A stretch of 39,010 nt of DNA, from assembly GCA_002746415.1 (NCBI GenBank), contig NVXD01000026.1, positions 1 through 39,010 of the forward strand. Reading direction: 5' to 3'. This DNA is from Flavobacteriaceae bacterium (GTDB lineage: Bacteria > Bacteroidota > Bacteroidia > Flavobacteriales > Flavobacteriaceae). This document shows, one piece after another, positions 34,995-39,010 of the stretch. Both the position numbers and the translations under genes were made by a program. The notes beneath the pieces are model-generated. The model saw nothing but the letters and a program-made list of their open reading frames with translations, ran no database searches and was not told the DNA's origin. Position 1 is the first letter of the stretch, and the number at the start of each line of letters is the position of its first letter.

Positions 34995-36632
34995 ATGATT
35001 AGTTTTTCAATTAATCCAAATGACTTATCTCATGCCTGTAAGATTACATCTAAAGGATGGTATTTCAACCTGAGTAAAATTGAGCCTTTTATACATCCAT
35101 CATTAGAGTTTTTTGCAGTTACCGATGGTAATCAATATCTATTTTGTGTTCGGGAGAGAAATGCATTTGAGAAAGGAGAAAGTACAAAAATTGAACCTTT
35201 TCGTCAGGTCATGCCTGGCGAAATCAATAGACTACGGGCAAATCTTAAGAATTGGGAGTTACATTATGTCTGTCTATTAATTGATTCCCATTCAGTCACT
35301 ATGGATACTGGAAAATGGCCTGTTTCGCCTATACATATTGTCGAAAAAAACAATGAACTTCATGGAAGTTGGAATCCGAATGAACTCTATAAGCACTTTT
35401 CTTCATTTAAACTGAATAAGGAACTTGTGTCTCATTTTCTTATTTCGTTTGATTGCCCGTATTCAAAAAACACACTGTTTTTAGATATGTACCGTTTAAC
35501 TGAACGATCTGTCTTGCATTGGAAGGGGAATAATACTTTAAAAATTACTTATCCCCCATCATTGGAACAGCCTTATGCAAAAAAACTTAAACCTGATTCA
35601 GATGTTCTTGGCATGTTCGAAGAAATTCTTCGGCATTCCATGGCTCGCTGGATCCATAGCGATATTCCTAGACCGTCAGTTGAATTAAGTAGTGGGTTAG
35701 ACTCTGGGATTGTGGCTGTAATCGCTTCCTCTTTGACGACAAATAAATTAGGTTCTTATGGCCTATTAGTAATGAATGAGCTTAAAGCACCACAAATCAC
35801 TAGACGAAATGAATTTATCAACAAATTCAGATTTGATGATACCAGTATAAATATTGAAGACTATTTACCCTTTTCCAAACAAGGTCTTGGCATGGTTAGT
35901 AGTGAAAAAGTACCATGGAGTGAATGCTATTATGAAGCCTTTGGTAAAATGTTATCAATTGCGGAACAAAACAATGAAAAACTTCTATTCACAGGAATAG
36001 GGGGTGATGAATTATTTTATCCATATTGGGATGAATTGAATAATGAAGACCAAAATTTTTATGCATCCAGCAATTATTTGACGAGAGAAAAAGTCCCTAC
36101 GTTTATTGAAGATGATTCGTATCGAACTTATTCAGAGACAGTTAATTCAATTGAAATGGCACCGAAATCCTTAATGGCCACTTCGACTTTAGAAGCAATG
36201 GCATATACCTCTCCTCAAAACCTCAGGCATAATATTTGGCCAGTAAGCCCGTATTGCACACCTGAACTTATTATGTTTTGCAGAAGCCTACCCTATGCTT
36301 GGAGAAAGAACAGAAGATTACAAAGAGAGTTTCTTGCAAAAGTTGGTTGCTCACAAAAAATCACAAACCCCAAACAACCAGAGGATTTTGGTCCGGTCAT
36401 GAAATTTGCCTTGCAAAAGGCCAGATTACCAGTGAAAAAGTTGATAAAAAACTCCTATTTAGCAGATTTAGGGTTTATTGATCCAAACAAATTCATGTAT
36501 GCATATGACTATCATATAAGTCATAATAACAAATCTAAACATTCTGATGTTGATTTCTATTCCGTTATAGCTTTGGAATATACCATGCAAACTATGGATG
36601 TTGAGCAAACGAGAAACGGTATGGTAATATGA
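34995..36632 (+). CDS. Asparagine-synthetase-like (McjC-like) ATP-dependent enzyme
   Basis: The 545-aa protein has the ATP-pyrophosphatase loop ELSSGLDSG (Ser233-Gly-Leu-Asp-Ser237) and the GIGGDE motif (334-339) of asparagine synthetase B and of lasso-peptide cyclases such as McjC. These enzymes adenylate a carboxylate and form an amide. The N-terminal glutaminase-like half (about 1-190) keeps the general fold but starts MISFS, so the catalytic Cys2 for glutamine hydrolysis is missing, as in McjC and beta-lactam synthetase. It is therefore probably not a housekeeping AsnB. No lasso leader-binding or protease (B1/B2) gene or ABC exporter is seen in the window. Its substrate may be the small peptide at 34557 or a small molecule. 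Confidence 0.82.
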   Translation: MISFSINPNDLSHACKITSKGWYFNLSKIEPFIHPSLEFFAVTDGNQYLFCVRERNAFEKGESTKIEPFRQVMPGEINRLRANLKNWELHYVCLLIDSHSVTMDTGKWPVSPIHIVEKNNELHGSWNPNELYKHFSSFKLNKELVSHFLISFDCPYSKNTLFLDMYRLTERSVLHWKGNNTLKITYPPSLEQPYAKKLKPDSDVLGMFEEILRHSMARWIHSDIPRPSVELSSGLDSGIVAVIASSLTTNKLGSYGLLVMNELKAPQITRRNEFINKFRFDDTSINIEDYLPFSKQGLGMVSSEKVPWSECYYEAFGKMLSIAEQNNEKLLFTGIGGDELFYPYWDELNNEDQNFYASSNYLTREKVPTFIEDDSYRTYSETVNSIEMAPKSLMATSTLEAMAYTSPQNLRHNIWPVSPYCTPELIMFCRSLPYAWRKNRRLQREFLAKVGCSQKITNPKQPEDFGPVMKFALQKARLPVKKLIKNSYLADLGFIDPNKFMYAYDYHISHNNKSKHSDVDFYSVIALEYTMQTMDVEQTRNGMVI

Positions 36633-37013
36633 TTGTTCAAGAGCCCGCATGCAAAAGATTTTTTTTGGACATGGGTCTTTAATTATTAAGGAATAAAATG
36701 TTTAAACTCGAATATCTAAAATTGTCTAACTGTAAAAATGGTTTATGAAAAATTTGACAATCATTTTTAGGTTGTTTTTTCTTTTACCTTTTCATGAAAA
36801 TGCTGCAGAGGTTATACTTCATAGTCATTTAGCAGAAATCGCATATATCATAAACCATGAAATTGAACCTTGAGAAACTGATGAGCCCAATTTATTGGAA
36901 ATTTTGCTTTTTATAAAAAGCACGCCCAATCCAAAGATCAAACGTGCTTATAATTAGTATACTATAGCTTGTAAGGCCAATTATTTTTATACTGAAATTA
37001 AACTGAGGTATTA
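36633..37013. other. Non-coding gap with hairpins between converging genes
   Basis: No gene is visible in this 381-base gap. GCTTTTTATAAAAAGC (36906-36921) is a perfect palindrome, and AAGCACG/CGTGCTT (36918-36924 with 36943-36949) makes a 7-bp stem. Either could end transcripts arriving from both sides. Confidence 0.4.
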
Positions 37014-37901
37014 TTACAACTTCAAATTAAATAATATTTCATGGGTGCCATTATCAATATTACGCACAGGGCTTTCAAAGGCTACTTCATACGCATATCC
37101 AATCTCTAACCAATTCTTCGTTTTGAATATGAATAAACCACTAATGCTTTCATCATAACGGTATGATGCTCCAAAATCTATACGATTAGAAATTCCAATC
37201 AAGGCGGTTAGCTCTATGGAAATCGGAGCAGCCTCTACATAGTGAACCATTGCAGATGGTTTAAGGGTGAATTTACTGCTCAAATTAATAGTATAACCTC
37301 CTGTAGCATAATAATGAATCTTGTCTGTACCCAGTCTTGCCCTTCCACCATCTTGGGTAAGCCTATCAGGAGTTAATATTTTAGGCATTGAAAAGGCAAT
37401 ATAATAGTCCTTATGCTTTAGGTAAAATCCTAGGCCCGCATTAAAACTAAACTGCCCATCGATATCCATTAGTGATGGGTCGGAAGCAATGCCATATGTG
37501 ATTAATCCAGCTGCATTTACATCATATGAATTGAATCCAGCCTTAATTCCTAAATATAAATCAAGGGTGTTGGATAAGGGTAATTTATATGAAAAATCCC
37601 CTGACAGAGCAGTCTGTGTTTCAATAAAAGTTTTGTCACTGACAATAGAAATGCCAAGTCCCACTTTTTTACCCAATGGAGTACCAAAAATAAAGCTCTG
37701 TGTTTCTGGAGCACCTTGTACACTTGCCCACTGACTTCTTACGTTAAGGCCCAAATTTGGACCATCATTGGCACCTGCAAATGCAGGGTTTATAAGGTTC
37801 ATATTGTACATGTAAAATGTAAAATTGGGATCTTGCTGTGCTGATAGAATATTTATGCCTATCAGCATCATAACAACACTATATATATTGATAATCTTCA
37901 T
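37014..37901 (-). CDS. PorP/SprF-family type IX secretion membrane protein
   Basis: A signal peptide (MKIINIYSVVMMLIGINILSA) is followed by QQDPNFTFYMYN and NLINPAFAGA, the usual opening of PorP/SprF proteins, then an outer-membrane beta-barrel-like sequence ending in a strand with C-terminal Leu. An in-frame ATG 43 codons upstream exists, but I chose 37901 because it begins the signal peptide and leaves an 11-base gap after the upstream gene. SprF-type proteins are commonly paired with, and placed directly after, a T9SS cargo with the gliding-associated C-terminal domain. That is the case here, so it probably handles export or surface attachment of that partner. Confidence 0.92.
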   Translation of the reverse strand: MKIINIYSVVMMLIGINILSAQQDPNFTFYMYNMNLINPAFAGANDGPNLGLNVRSQWASVQGAPETQSFIFGTPLGKKVGLGISIVSDKTFIETQTALSGDFSYKLPLSNTLDLYLGIKAGFNSYDVNAAGLITYGIASDPSLMDIDGQFSFNAGLGFYLKHKDYYIAFSMPKILTPDRLTQDGGRARLGTDKIHYYATGGYTINLSSKFTLKPSAMVHYVEAAPISIELTALIGISNRIDFGASYRYDESISGLFIFKTKNWLEIGYAYEVAFESPVRNIDNGTHEILFNLKL

Positions 37902-37912
37902 TTTTCTTCGTT

Positions 37913-39010
37913 TTAATAATTTATAAATAACCATCCTTGAAGGGGTGTTGACCCATTTCCAAATGTAATAATGTACATATAGGATCCAGGAGGTAGTTTG
38001 TTGGAGTTGGCTTTGTGTGATCCTTTCCAATCATTTTGATAATTTTTTGTTGAGAATACGGTATGTCCCCAACGATTGTAAACTGACACAGTTGCATTCG
38101 GATAATTTTCAATACCAGGAATAATCCAGCTATCATTAATACCATCTCCATTAGGCGTAAAGGCCTCTGCAGCTATAATGGTTGGTTTAGCATTGAAAGG
38201 AAAGGCATCTTCAGCATCAATTATACCATCGTTATCATCATCATTATCTTCAGTATCCCCGATGCCATCATTGTCATTATCACTATTTTCTTGATCATCT
38301 AGAGGGAAAGCATCATCAGCATCCAAGATGCCATCGTTGTCATCATCATCATCTTGATGGTCACCAATACCATCCCCATCAGTATCAGTATCTTCATCTG
38401 GATCAAATTGGAATGCATCTTCTGCATCAATCGTTCCATCATTATCATCATCATTATCTGCATTATCACCAATACCATCATTATCGGCATCGCTATCTTC
38501 CTCAGCGTCTAATGGGAAAGCGTCGTTTGAATCCAGAATTCCATCGTCATCGTCATCGTCGTCACAAGTATCCCCTATACCATCGTGGTCGGTATCTGTT
38601 TGGTCAGCATTGAATATCGTCACACAATTATCTATACTATCTATTGTACCATCACCGTCAGTATCCATATCTTTTTGGGAATCTGAGCACCCATTACTAT
38701 CTACGGTTTCCCCAGTTGGTGTATCGTCACAAAGATCTAGTGCATTATTTACGCCATCAGCATCGGTATCTTTTTGTGAATCAGAACACCCATTACTATC
38801 TACGGTTTCCCCTGTTGGTGTGTCGTCACAAAGATCTAGTGCATCATTTACGCCATCAGCATCGGTATCTTTTTGCGAATCTGAACACCCATTACTATCT
38901 ACGGTTTCCCCTGTTGGTGTATCGTCACAAAGATCTAGTGCATCATTTACGCCATCAGCATCGGTATCTTTTTGTGAATCAGAACACCCATTACTATCTA
39001 CGGTTTCCCC
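37913..39010 (-). CDS. Partial T9SS type B cargo protein with thrombospondin type 3 repeats
   Basis: The frame stays open to the window edge, so the 5' end is missing and 365 codons plus stop are visible. From the edge inward there are near-identical 33-aa units (DLCDDTPTGETVDSNGCSDS, then QKDTDADGVND). Many thrombospondin type 3-like calcium-binding units of D-x-D-x-D-G-x-x-D pattern follow (DTDGDGIGD, DNDNDGIGD, and others). The C-terminal sorting domain is about 85 aa (AEAFTPNGDGINDSWII, VYNRWGHTVFST, LPPGSYMYII), the gliding-motility-associated (CHU_C, type B) signal. It is a large secreted, probably calcium-stiffened surface protein or adhesin, co-transcribed with the PorP/SprF gene. An internal Met at 38668 is not its start. 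Confidence 0.93.
   Translation of the reverse strand, partial: GETVDSNGCSDSQKDTDADGVNDALDLCDDTPTGETVDSNGCSDSQKDTDADGVNDALDLCDDTPTGETVDSNGCSDSQKDTDADGVNNALDLCDDTPTGETVDSNGCSDSQKDMDTDGDGTIDSIDNCVTIFNADQTDTDHDGIGDTCDDDDDDDGILDSNDAFPLDAEEDSDADNDGIGDNADNDDDNDGTIDAEDAFQFDPDEDTDTDGDGIGDHQDDDDDNDGILDADDAFPLDDQENSDNDNDGIGDTEDNDDDNDGIIDAEDAFPFNAKPTIIAAEAFTPNGDGINDSWIIPGIENYPNATVSVYNRWGHTVFSTKNYQNDWKGSHKANSNKLPPGSYMYIITFGNGSTPLQGWLFINY
38690..39010 (-). repeat. 99-bp tandem repeats in cargo gene
   Basis: CCCATTACTATCTACGGTTT begins at 38690 and its equivalents at 38789, 38888 and 38987, exactly 99 bp (33 codons) apart. Only a few bases differ between copies. The array runs off the window. Each unit encodes one Cys-containing calcium-binding segment with TPTGETVDSNGC. 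Confidence 0.92.

Noticed and set aside
34995-36632. Housekeeping asparagine synthetase B
   Set aside because: The catalytic Cys2 of the glutaminase half is absent and the gene lies in an accessory locus.
37902-38030. N-terminal extension of the PorP/SprF-like protein from an ATG at 38030
   Set aside because: It would precede and bury the signal peptide and overlap the upstream cargo gene; the ATG at 37901 fits better.
38200-38610. Short periodic repeats that could suggest a CRISPR array or a low-complexity gene
   Set aside because: The periodicity is codon-based and encodes D-x-D-x-D-G calcium-binding units in frame; no conserved spacer-repeat structure exists, and the other frames give Met- or His-rich nonsense.

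Overview
The window comes from a member of the Bacteroidota, most likely a marine or soil Flavobacteriaceae. The basis is low GC content, AT-rich gaps, lipoproteins with short lipoboxes, a type IX secretion (T9SS) PorP/SprF-like protein beside a T9SS type B cargo protein, Bacteroidetes-type tyrosine recombinase remnants, a 7TMR-DISM histidine kinase and a long (665 aa) Bacteroidetes-form urocanate hydratase. No ribosomal or tRNA gene that looks functional was seen.

Layout. Positions 1-10.6 kb are accessory DNA: an IS21-like end, a small unknown gene, a Fic enzyme fused to an AbiEi-like DNA-binding region, then a leftward block of two large lipoproteins and a two-component system (LuxR-type regulator plus 7TMR-DISM kinase). 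Two diverged copies of a ~180-200 bp repeat (556-754 and 10244-10421) bracket this block. From 10.65 to 18.15 kb a carbohydrate-type cassette (XylR-like regulator, Gfo/Idh/MocA oxidoreductase, giant lipoprotein fusing a DUF6807-like domain, a dehydrogenase propeller, helical repeats and cytochrome c) lies between two decayed tyrosine-recombinase genes. From 18.2 to 22.3 kb are a membrane-bound AraC regulator, a serine beta-lactamase-like hydrolase, a DUF2268-like metallopeptidase and a small membrane protein. From 22.3 to 29.0 kb is a complete histidine-utilisation operon hutH-hutU-hutI-hutG with a divergent LysR regulator. It takes histidine through urocanate, imidazolone propionate and formiminoglutamate to glutamate.

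The least familiar region is 29.4-36.6 kb. An unknown protein overlaps a TPR histidine kinase, followed 1 bp later by a LytTR response regulator. Then come three direct TTCACTC repeats at exact 21-bp spacing, a 111-aa unknown protein, an aerolysin/ETX-MTX2-like pore-forming protein, a 61-aa basic-tailed peptide followed by a strong terminator, and an asparagine-synthetase-like (McjC-like) enzyme. I propose this as a LytTR-controlled toxin or modified-peptide locus; the grouping is inferred from order and spacing.

The window ends (37.0-39.0 kb) in a T9SS module: a PorP/SprF-like outer-membrane protein downstream of a partial cargo gene with near-identical 99-bp tandem repeats, thrombospondin type 3 calcium-binding repeats and a gliding-motility-associated C-terminal sorting domain.
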